A stretch of 47,927 nucleotides of DNA from Gammaproteobacteria bacterium Milos-ODIII6 (GTDB taxonomy: Bacteria; Pseudomonadota; Gammaproteobacteria; Chromatiales; Chromatiaceae): NCBI GenBank assembly GCA_029228645.1, contig JAPTHR010000016.1:1-47927 (forward strand). The letters run 5' to 3'. Position 1 is the first letter of the stretch. Every line of letters begins with the position of its first letter. A program made the position numbers and the translations under genes. The notes below the pieces were generated by a model. That model saw only the letters and a list, made by a program, of their open reading frames with translations, had not been told where the DNA came from and searched no databases. Shown in pieces: positions 25,812-32,027 of the stretch.

Positions 25812-27023
25812 ATGCAATCCCCGCGACGCCCCCCGGCAAAAGGCCCCACCATCGAGTTGTTGCTCTGCGGTTACACCCCCGGGGAAGCGGACAGGTTTCC
25901 GGGCATCCTGGAGAGCCGCGGTCTGTGCGTTCGGCTCAACAACTGTCCCGGACCCGATTCCCTGCCCGGTCAGGAAAACCGGGGCGCGATCCATTGCGCG
26001 CTGATCAACGCGGACGAAAAGGCAGAAACGGCGCAGGCTTTCGTCACCTACCTTCGGGAACACCGCCCGGATACAGGCATTATTCTCGCCAGCCGCGCTC
26101 CACCAGCCAGCCGGGCGCTGGCCGAGCAACTGCGGATACATGACCTCATCGATGTCGCGGACCACCCTCGCCTGCAGCTCACGATAAGACGGATGTATCT
26201 TGCATCGCGCATCCGGCCAGAGCGCTCGCGTGGGGACAAGCAGCCGGCGCCCAACCCCGCCTCGCCACCGGCGCCGGCAGCCAATGGCCCGACCGCCCTG
26301 TTTCGCCCGATCGTGAACCTCGACGGGGAGTCGCGCGCCAATTACATCATCTTCGCCAATCCTGGCGATGGCGGCGACCCTGCTGCGCCCCTGCCCTCCC
26401 GGATACCCGGGAACAGGGAGGACAGGCGGTCGCTGCCGCTGGAACACCTGCTCGTGCACCAGGCAGCGAGCCTGCTGGCCACCCTGGGTGAAAAGGCGGG
26501 GGTGCATCTGACCATCTCCCCGGAATCGATACAGGATGAGAGCCTGTTGTCCACGATCTGCGAGTCCCTGCGCCAATTCAATGTCCGTGGCAGCAATCTG
26601 CAATTCTGCGTGGACGCCATGTCGCTGCATGCGGAAAGCCCGGGGCTGCAACGCTTCATCGAGGGCGTGCAGAAAATCAATTGCCGCATCACCTGCCGGG
26701 ATGTCGATATTTCGAAAACGATTCCCGACCAGCTGTCACGTCATGGGGTACACATGGCGCAGTACAGCAACGCGCTCCTTGCCAACCTGGAGGCTCAACC
26801 GGAAAGAGAGCGCGAATTGCTGGATCTCGATCGACGCCTGCAATGCAGCGGTATCAAAACCGTGGCCGGAAGGATCAACCACGCAGAGCAGCTTGCACGC
26901 CTGTGGCGGATCGGGATATGCAAGGCCTGGGGGGACTACCTGCAGAAACCGCAAGCGCTGGGTTCAGGATCGGATTCGAGCCTGGACCAGGAGGCTCGCC
27001 GAAAAAAAGGGAATGCCGGCTAA
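25812..27023 (+). CDS. REC-like / degenerate EAL-domain protein (FimX-like c-di-GMP receptor candidate)
   Basis: 403 residues. Residues ~12-130 look like a receiver-type fold (TIELLLCGYTPGEADRF; HCALINADE; TGIILASR). A Pro-rich linker follows, then an EAL-like domain from ~160: LFRPIVNLDGESRANYIIF stands where QPIV...FEALLR is expected, so the catalytic E-x-L is lost. Later LTISPESIQD, CVDAMSLHAES and WGDYLQKPQAL match EAL landmarks without the metal ligands in place. It should bind rather than cleave c-di-GMP, as in FimX-type proteins. It is co-directional with the PilZ-like gene. The stop codon lies inside the loop of the terminator hairpin. Confidence 0.7.
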   Translation: MQSPRRPPAKGPTIELLLCGYTPGEADRFPGILESRGLCVRLNNCPGPDSLPGQENRGAIHCALINADEKAETAQAFVTYLREHRPDTGIILASRAPPASRALAEQLRIHDLIDVADHPRLQLTIRRMYLASRIRPERSRGDKQPAPNPASPPAPAANGPTALFRPIVNLDGESRANYIIFANPGDGGDPAAPLPSRIPGNREDRRSLPLEHLLVHQAASLLATLGEKAGVHLTISPESIQDESLLSTICESLRQFNVRGSNLQFCVDAMSLHAESPGLQRFIEGVQKINCRITCRDVDISKTIPDQLSRHGVHMAQYSNALLANLEAQPERERELLDLDRRLQCSGIKTVAGRINHAEQLARLWRIGICKAWGDYLQKPQALGSGSDSSLDQEARRKKGNAG

Positions 27024-27035
27024 GGCATTCCCTTT
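27006..27035 (+). terminator. Rho-independent terminator overlapping the stop codon of the EAL-like gene
   Basis: Stem GGGAATGCC/GGCATTCCC with loop GGCTAA, extended by AAA/TTT. The loop contains the TAA stop of the preceding gene. Confidence 0.85.
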
Positions 27036-27047
27036 CTTCGATGGCTC

Positions 27048-27086
27048 AAAAAGGCACCCTGCTCCATGTTTGTGGAACAGGGTGCC
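27048..27086 (-). terminator. Rho-independent terminator of the coiled-coil membrane protein gene
   Basis: On the minus strand GGCACCCTG pairs with CAGGGTGCC, with a further 3-bp TCC/GGA pairing above one mismatch, followed by TTTTT. It lies 10 bp past the stop at 27096. Confidence 0.85.
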
Positions 27087-27095
27087 GGTTGCCGA

Positions 27096-27602
27096 TCACC
27101 ACGGTACGAACGAGTTGAACACCCGCATCGGCTTGCCGATATCCCGGTTCATCCGGTACATATGCAGATTCATGCCTTGCGCCGCTGCATTCAGTGACCC
27201 GGTGGTCTGGGTCATCGCACGCATCGACTGATCCATCGAGTGGATGTTGGTCAGCATGGGCTCGAGCGTTCCGACCTTGCGATCGATCGCGTCCAGGCTC
27301 ACCGTCATGGCACGCACATTGGTCGTCAACTGACCCATATTGCGCGACACCGACTGCATGTTACCGGCCAGCGTCGTCATGTTGGTGTCGACACTGATGG
27401 CGAGGTAATGCACATCGCGCTGCAGGTTGTAAATAAGGTAAAAGCCGTACAGCGCCAGCACGATAAAGGCGAACAGCGACGGGTAGATGATCAATTCCCA
27501 GCGACGGGCGCTGGATTCAAAGACCTCTGAGAGCCGTGCGTATTCGTCCTCGTGACTGACCTGCTCGACCTGCGGGCTGTCTTCTGGGGATTTTTCGCTC
27601 AT
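27096..27602 (-). CDS. Single-pass membrane protein with long periplasmic coiled coil
   Basis: 168 residues, function unknown. An acidic cytoplasmic N-terminus (~35 residues) is followed by one membrane helix (~36-58, LIIYPSLFAFIVLALYGFYLIY). A long heptad-rich segment full of Met, Asn and Thr (TNMTTLAGNMQSVSRNMGQL ... DQSMRAMTQTTGSLNAAAQG) then runs to a short tail FNSFVPW. The coiled coil resembles the signalling helix of chemoreceptors but lacks any known motif. ATG 27602 was chosen, since the upstream frame runs into the promoter palindrome. It is last in the ParA/secreted-protein cluster but has its own promoter (27634-27658) and terminator. Confidence 0.7.
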   Translation of the reverse strand: MSEKSPEDSPQVEQVSHEDEYARLSEVFESSARRWELIIYPSLFAFIVLALYGFYLIYNLQRDVHYLAISVDTNMTTLAGNMQSVSRNMGQLTTNVRAMTVSLDAIDRKVGTLEPMLTNIHSMDQSMRAMTQTTGSLNAAAQGMNLHMYRMNRDIGKPMRVFNSFVPW

Positions 27603-27633
27603 GAGCCATAAACTCGAATTGTGATTGCATAAA

Positions 27634-27658
27634 ATTATACGGAAATTGCGTCGCAATT
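27634..27658 (-). promoter_or_regulatory. -10 element with adjacent perfect palindrome (operator candidate)
   Basis: Minus-strand TATAAT at 27639-27634 lies 31 nt upstream of the ATG. Directly upstream, AATTGCG-A-CGCAATT (27644-27658, 7-bp perfect arms) occupies the -10/-35 spacer. There is no consensus -35. This layout is typical of repressor-controlled or activator-dependent promoters. Confidence 0.45.
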
Positions 27659-27836
27659 CACAGCGGATATTTTAACCGGAAAACCAAACAAGGGGTTACC
27701 TGTTTCTATTCAAGTTTTTTGTGAAGTTTTGTCGTGGACGGACGGCAGAGGCCACCCGGCCGAGACGAAATCTGTCCGATTTCAGAGAGAGAAACGCTCT
27801 GCGGGCGGGGCTTTGCCCGCCACCGCCATCGGCGGG

Positions 27837-28595
27837 TTAGCGTCGTGCCCCGAGAAGGTGGGAGCCCCTGGGATCACCGGCCGTTTCCAGAATGATCGCG
27901 AGTTGCTGCACCTCGGCCCACTCACCCCGGTCGCCGAAACGCAGGCCCGCCTCGAAGTACGCATCCAGGGCATCGGCGGTCCGCCCCATCGCCCGATAGA
28001 GGTTGCCGAGTTCGGCAAAGGCGACCGCATCCTCCGGCCGGTCCGAGAGATACCGCAGATAGTGCAGTTCGGCTGAATCCAGGTCCTCCCTGGAAAACGC
28101 ACTGCGCGCCGCGGCCAGGCGTTTTGCGAAAAGCTTCGGCAGATCGGCCTTCTGGACCTTCGGCTGAAGCTCGGGGTTGCGGAAACGGGTCGATACGGGA
28201 TTCGCCGGAGACGAGGCAAGCGCCACCGCGTCCTCCCGCATGGGACGGAACATCGCCGGCTCGTCAGTGGAATCCCCGGGGTGTGGGGATGCCTGCGAAG
28301 GGGTATTCGCCCCGGATGACCCGGGTTCGCTGACAGGCGGAACCTGCAACGATTCGTTCACGGCGACCTCTTCGGCGTGATGCACCGGGCTCTGCCGATC
28401 CGCGTCTCCGGGCGAAGAGGCCTGCAAGGGCGAGGAGGGTTCGGCGACCGATGGCTTGGATGCGGGCTCAGCGACGGCGGGCTCGGAGAAATGGAACGAA
28501 TCCCAAAGAAACATGCCGACCGTCAGGAAGATCGCGAAGGCGATGACGACCAGGTGCGTGGCCAGCCAGTTCAGGAAGTTCCCCAATAGACCCAT
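27837..28595 (-). CDS. Membrane-anchored protein with TPR-like C-terminus and FRP motif
   Basis: 252 residues, function unknown. A short N-terminus and one membrane helix (~12-32, HLVVIAFAIFLTVGMFLW) lead to a disordered Pro/Ser/Glu-rich region (~40-125). It contains the motif FRPM in EPAMFRPMRED and a second partial copy in TRFRNPELQP. The C-terminal ~90 residues form two or three TPR-like helix pairs (SAELHYLRYLSDRPEDAVAFAELGNLYRAMGRTADALDAYFEAG). Start ATG 28595 has GAGGTGAAA immediately upstream, a clear ribosome site. The same aromatic-Arg-Pro motif occurs in the two secreted proteins of the cluster, which suggests a shared partner. The gene lies just downstream of the 99-bp repeat array. 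Confidence 0.7.
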   Translation of the reverse strand: MGLLGNFLNWLATHLVVIAFAIFLTVGMFLWDSFHFSEPAVAEPASKPSVAEPSSPLQASSPGDADRQSPVHHAEEVAVNESLQVPPVSEPGSSGANTPSQASPHPGDSTDEPAMFRPMREDAVALASSPANPVSTRFRNPELQPKVQKADLPKLFAKRLAAARSAFSREDLDSAELHYLRYLSDRPEDAVAFAELGNLYRAMGRTADALDAYFEAGLRFGDRGEWAEVQQLAIILETAGDPRGSHLLGARR

Positions 28596-28638
28596 TTTCA
28601 CCTCAGCTGTGAGCGGCAACCACCACCGGATTCAACGC

Positions 28639-29583
28639 AGAAGCGGCCTTGCCCGCGAACGCCAAGCGGCAACAAGCCGAACGCTTCGCGAGCAAGCTCG
28701 CTCCTACAAGCAATGCCACGAGCCGGCCAGCCCCCGTAGGAGCGGCCTTGGCCGCGAAAACCAACCGGCAACGGGCCGAACGCTTCGCGAGCAAGCTCGC
28801 TCCTACGAGCAATGCCACGAGCCGGCCAGCCCCCGTAGGAGCGGCCTTGGCCGCGAAAACCAACCGGCAACGGGCCGAACGCTTCGCGACCAAGCTCGCT
28901 CCTACGAGCAATGCCACGAGCCGGCCAGCCCCCGTAGGAGCGGCCTTGGCCGCGAACACCACCCGGCAACAGGCCGAGCGCTTCGCGAGCAAGCTCGCTC
29001 CTACGAGCAATGCCACAAGCCGGCCAGCCCCCGTAGGAGCGGCCTTGGCCGCGAACACCACCCGGCAACAGGCCGAACGCTTCGCGAGCAAGCTCGCTCC
29101 TACGAGCAATGCCACGAGCCGGCCAGCCCCCGTAGGGGCGGCCTTGGCGGCGAAAACCAACCGGCAACGGGCCGAACGCTTCGCGAGCAAGCTCGCTCCT
29201 ACGAGCAATGCCACGACTCGGCCAGGCCCCGTAGGAGCGGCCTTGGCCGCGAGCGCCATCCGGCAACAGGCCGAACGCTTCGCGAGCAAGCTCGCTCCTA
29301 CAAGCAATGCCACGACTCGGCCAGCCCCCGTAGGAGCGGCCTTGGCCGCGAACGCCAAGCAGCAACAGGCCGAAGGCTTCGCGAGCAAGCTCGCTCCTAC
29401 GAGCAATGCCACGACTCGGCCAGCCCCCGTAGGAGCGGCCTTGGCCGCGAACACCACCCGGCAACAAGCCGAACGCTTCGCGAGCAAGCTCGCTCCTACG
29501 AGCCGGCCAGCCCCCGTAGGAGCGGCCTTGGCCGCGAACGCCATCCGGCAACAGGCCGAACACTTCTCGAGCAAGCTCGCCCC
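28639..29583. repeat. Ten-unit REP/BIME tandem array, 99-bp period
   Basis: Two opposed 23-bp REP units alternate. One reads GTAGGAGCGGCCTTGG... and begins at 28639 (decayed), 28736, 28835, 28934, 29033, 29132, 29231, 29330, 29429 and 29516. The other, opposite, begins TTCGCGAGCAAGCTCG... at 28685, 28784, 28883, 28982, 29081, 29180, 29279, 29378, 29477 and 29564 (decayed). The period is exactly 99 bp until the last unit, where ~12 bp are missing. Linkers alternate CCGGCAAC-type and GCAATGCCACGA-type. Because 99 is divisible by 3, long open frames run through on both strands; they are not genes. The array separates parA from the downstream TPR-membrane gene. Confidence 0.95.
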
Positions 29584-29595
29584 TGGACCATAACC

Positions 29596-30234
29596 TCAAG
29601 AGACCAGATCCGGATAGAGCGCCGCGGCCAGGGCATGCCATTCGGCAGAGCCCTTGCCACGGGGCTGCTGCTCGAAAACCGCGAGCCCCTCGCTGAACGA
29701 GCGACGGTAGGCGGTGCGCTGGGCCAAGCGGGGCTTGAGAAAACGGATTCCAGGGAGACTGATCAAAGCAGCGGCGGCTTCGTCGGATTCGCGAATGGCG
29801 TGATGGGTGTCGGCCCGATTGATGAAACCGAGAACCTCGATCTCGCGGCCACCGGCATTGGCGGCGACGAAGCGGAGAAAGCGCTGGGTGGACCAGATAT
29901 CGGCTTGGCTGGGGGGTACCGGAACGATGATCCTGTCCGCGAGACCGATCGCACCACGTAGGTTTTCCATGGATGCAGTGCCCACATCCACGAGCACCTG
30001 GTCGTGCGTTCTCAGTACTTCCGGATCGTCGCGCAGCAAGGTGGCGGACTCGCGCCGGATTATCGGCTTGTAGCCCTCTTCATTACGAACCTGCAACACA
30101 TCGCTGAGGGTAGCCTGTGGATCGGCATCGACAACCACTACATCCACGCCGGCCATCTCGAGCCAGACCGCAAGATTGAAGGTGATAGTGCTTTTTCCCG
30201 ACCCGCCTTTCAGGCTGCCGATCATCGTTATCAC
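29596..30234 (-). CDS. ParA-family ATPase
   Basis: 212 residues, the size of small orphan ParA/MinD-like ATPases. It has the deviant Walker A KGGSGKST near residue 9, VVVVDADPQAT (Walker A' region, Asp contacts), the Walker B-like VLVDVGTAS and IIVPVPPSQADIWST as in ParA/VirC1 proteins. There is no N-terminal DNA-binding helix and no ParB partner nearby, so plasmid-type partitioning is unlikely; ATP-driven positioning of an envelope or cytoplasmic cargo is inferred. The GTG start at 30234 has AGAGG ~9 nt upstream; ATG 30225 is an alternative. It lies 45 nt after the second secreted protein. Confidence 0.85.
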   Translation of the reverse strand: MITMIGSLKGGSGKSTITFNLAVWLEMAGVDVVVVDADPQATLSDVLQVRNEEGYKPIIRRESATLLRDDPEVLRTHDQVLVDVGTASMENLRGAIGLADRIIVPVPPSQADIWSTQRFLRFVAANAGGREIEVLGFINRADTHHAIRESDEAAAALISLPGIRFLKPRLAQRTAYRRSFSEGLAVFEQQPRGKGSAEWHALAAALYPDLVS

Positions 30235-30279
30235 GAAAGGACCTCTCCCAGTGGTTCCGCCCCCCGTGATACTCGGCTG

Positions 30280-31080
30280 TCAATACAGACCGGCGAGAGG
30301 ATAAGCAGACCGAAGCCCACCCATTAGGGGGTTGACTGAGCCAAAACTACCATAGCCTGTGCCCGGTCTGCTCCAGGGCTGCGCCGCGGTCCACGGCGCC
30401 ATCCAGGGGGTGATCGGCGGAGGATAGCCAAACATTCCTGCCGGCGCCATGTAATTGCTGCCACCCATCCACGGGGGCGCTGGAGGAAACGGCGCGGCGA
30501 ACCCGCCACCCGGGATACCCGCATGCGGGAATGGCGGCGGGAATCCCGATGCCATCCCATAGGCCCCGGGAAAAGGCATCGGTGGCGGCGGGGGTGGCGG
30601 CATCATTCCGTATGGCACGGGATGAGCATAGCCGCCGTAGCCTCCGGGCATGCCCCCCATGGGATAGGCCAGGTTCGGGTGAGTGGAGGCAATCGTTGGC
30701 GAAGTTTGCCGTTCAGCCCACGACGGCCGACTCGGCGCCACCGGCGCAAGGTGATCGGCTGGCCGCCAGGCGTGTTGCTTGGTGAACGCCGGCTGTGTTG
30801 CCGAAGAACCGGGGTTTTGCCCCTGCACCGAGACGAAGGGCTGGCCTGGATAGACCGGCGCCTGAGCCTGACGGGGCCTCATGAAATCTGCTGCAGGGAC
30901 AGGACGAAAGCGCGGGTCATGAACACGGCGTGGCATCGCAGGCGGCATGGGCGCCACCGGCATCGCGCCCGGCATGCCGAGCATGGGCGGGCGCCATTGC
31001 TGAAAGTCGGCAGCAGAGACCGTGCTCCCGGTCACAACCAGGGTTATCACGCCCGCTCTTACCCATCGTTCAAATTTCAT
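30280..31080 (-). CDS. Secreted Pro/Gly/Met-rich low-complexity protein with aromatic-Arg-Pro motifs
   Basis: 266 residues, not matched to a known family. A signal peptide (MKFERWVRAGVITLVVTGSTVSA) is followed by a Met/Pro/Ala-rich part with repeated aromatic-Arg-Pro motifs: QQWRPP, PRFRPV, HAWRPA and the related FMRPR. The C-terminal half is Pro/Gly/Tyr-rich (GGYGGYAHP, seven prolines in a row, GGGFAAPFPPAPP), with no Cys. The overall composition resembles sulfur-globule envelope proteins of purple sulfur bacteria or other self-assembling coat proteins; this is only a compositional likeness. The polyproline runs would need EF-P for synthesis. A strong promoter lies at 31162-31189. Confidence 0.7.
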   Translation of the reverse strand: MKFERWVRAGVITLVVTGSTVSAADFQQWRPPMLGMPGAMPVAPMPPAMPRRVHDPRFRPVPAADFMRPRQAQAPVYPGQPFVSVQGQNPGSSATQPAFTKQHAWRPADHLAPVAPSRPSWAERQTSPTIASTHPNLAYPMGGMPGGYGGYAHPVPYGMMPPPPPPPMPFPGAYGMASGFPPPFPHAGIPGGGFAAPFPPAPPWMGGSNYMAPAGMFGYPPPITPWMAPWTAAQPWSRPGTGYGSFGSVNPLMGGLRSAYPLAGLY

Positions 31081-31161
31081 TGGCGAAACTCATTCTGAAT
31101 ACTGCTTTGGGGGTACGGGAATATCGACAGAGTGTCGACCTCTCGCCGGTGTGCTGGACAC

Positions 31162-31189
31162 AATATATAAGCTTCAGTTGCGCTGTCAA
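31162..31189 (-). promoter_or_regulatory. Strong sigma-70 promoter of the secreted-protein/parA genes
   Basis: Minus-strand TTGACA (31189-31184), 16-nt spacer, TATATT (31167-31162), ~80 nt upstream of the ATG at 31080. It has a perfect -35 and a 5/6 -10. Confidence 0.7.
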
Positions 31190-31202
31190 CCACAATATCT
31201 TG

Positions 31203-31239
31203 TGTGGAAAGGTGTGGAAAACTGTTGGAAAAATGTGGA
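31203..31239 (-). repeat. Four phased TGTGGAAA-type repeats upstream of the promoter
   Basis: TGTGGAAA at 31203-31210 and 31213-31220, TGTTGGAAA at 31223-31231 and TGTGGA at 31234-31239, spaced 10-11 bp, i.e. on one face of the helix. On the transcribed (minus) strand they read TTTCCACA and end 14 bp before the -35, the place for an activator or cooperative regulator. They also resemble weak DnaA boxes. Confidence 0.55.
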
Positions 31240-31325
31240 GAGAGCCTGAGTAACCCACCAATAGCTAGGGATATCAATGGGTTAACGAAAATCTGTTGGT
31301 TTTTGCGCGGCCGCGCTCCGACAGG

Positions 31326-31904
31326 TCACCAACCTCTGCCCCAGTACGGCATGAGCCCGGGCGCATAGGGCATGGGGTAGAGCGGCGTGGCGTACGGCAT
31401 GCCACCGTATGGCACTGGGGCAAAAGGCGTTGGCGGCGGAGTGGCGTACGGCATCCCACCGAAGGGCGATGGCGCAACAGGCGCCAGTGTGGGTGATCCG
31501 TAGGGTGAGGACATGTTCATGCCGGGGTACCCCAGAGAGGGATATCCATAGGGATAGCCGGGCGTGGCGGGTGAGAGGGCCTGAGGGTAAATTTGCGGCG
31601 TCGGGGCGAAACCGGGATTAAAGGGGGAGACGGCGGAGGGAAGCAGCAGGTTGCCCTGTGGTTCCGTGGCAGACCGGATGCGCGGTTTCTGGAGGGGGCG
31701 AAAGCGGGCGGAGCTGTCCGGTTCGGGCGGAGCAACTGTTGCGGGCGGATCGAATTGTGTCGCGGAGGCCGGGTTGGTGTGCGGCCTGAACGCCCCGGAC
31801 TCCGATGATCCCCCCGATGCGGAACCCGGGGATGCAGCCCACACGAGTGGACCCGCCAGGAAGCCCCCCAGAATGAGCCACAGGTAAACCGACTTCCGCC
31901 ACAT
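31326..31904 (-). CDS. Secreted Pro/Tyr/Gly-rich low-complexity protein with FRP motifs
   Basis: 192 residues, unknown family. A signal peptide (WRKSVYLWLILGGFLAGPLVWA, cut near 25) precedes a Ser/Ala/Pro region with two FRP motifs (SGAFRPH and SARFRPLQKPRI). The C-terminal ~90 residues are Pro/Tyr/Gly/Met-rich with direct repeats of GGMPYATP and YPYGYPSLGYPG, ending MPYWGRGW. It is the paralogue-like partner of the next gene (30280-31080). ATG 31904 was chosen; GTG 31919 five codons earlier is possible. A possible promoter lies at 31993-32020. A structural, self-assembling periplasmic or surface role is inferred from composition only. Confidence 0.65.
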   Translation of the reverse strand: MWRKSVYLWLILGGFLAGPLVWAASPGSASGGSSESGAFRPHTNPASATQFDPPATVAPPEPDSSARFRPLQKPRIRSATEPQGNLLLPSAVSPFNPGFAPTPQIYPQALSPATPGYPYGYPSLGYPGMNMSSPYGSPTLAPVAPSPFGGMPYATPPPTPFAPVPYGGMPYATPLYPMPYAPGLMPYWGRGW

Positions 31905-31992
31905 TGAGATAGCATCCACTGAATCGAGCCCTCGGGCTCCTTTACTGTTCTGAGCGGATACTCGACTGTTAGAGATGTATTCCGCTTAACTT

Positions 31993-32020
31993 ATTATTGT
32001 AGCGGGATTTTTCATATCAA
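31993..32020 (-). promoter_or_regulatory. Possible sigma-70 promoter of the gene at 31326-31904
   Basis: Minus-strand TTGATA (32020-32015), 16-nt spacer, AATAAT (31998-31993) in the gap behind the RND gene. The match is moderate only. Confidence 0.35.
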
Positions 32021-32027
32021 CCCCGGG

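Noticed and set aside
27801-27836. Terminator after the TPR-membrane gene
   Set aside because: GCGGGC/GCCCGC hairpin is present just past the stop, but no T-run follows, so it is not called.
28639-29583. CRISPR array
   Set aside because: Repeats are palindromic REP units with conserved linkers, not unique spacers of 30-40 bp, and no cas genes are present.
28456-29961. Long open frames (up to 501 codons) on both strands through the repeat array
   Set aside because: They exist because the 99-bp REP unit is a multiple of three and lacks stops. Four overlapping frames on two strands carry the same period, none has a ribosome site, and the plus-strand one also runs antisense through parA.
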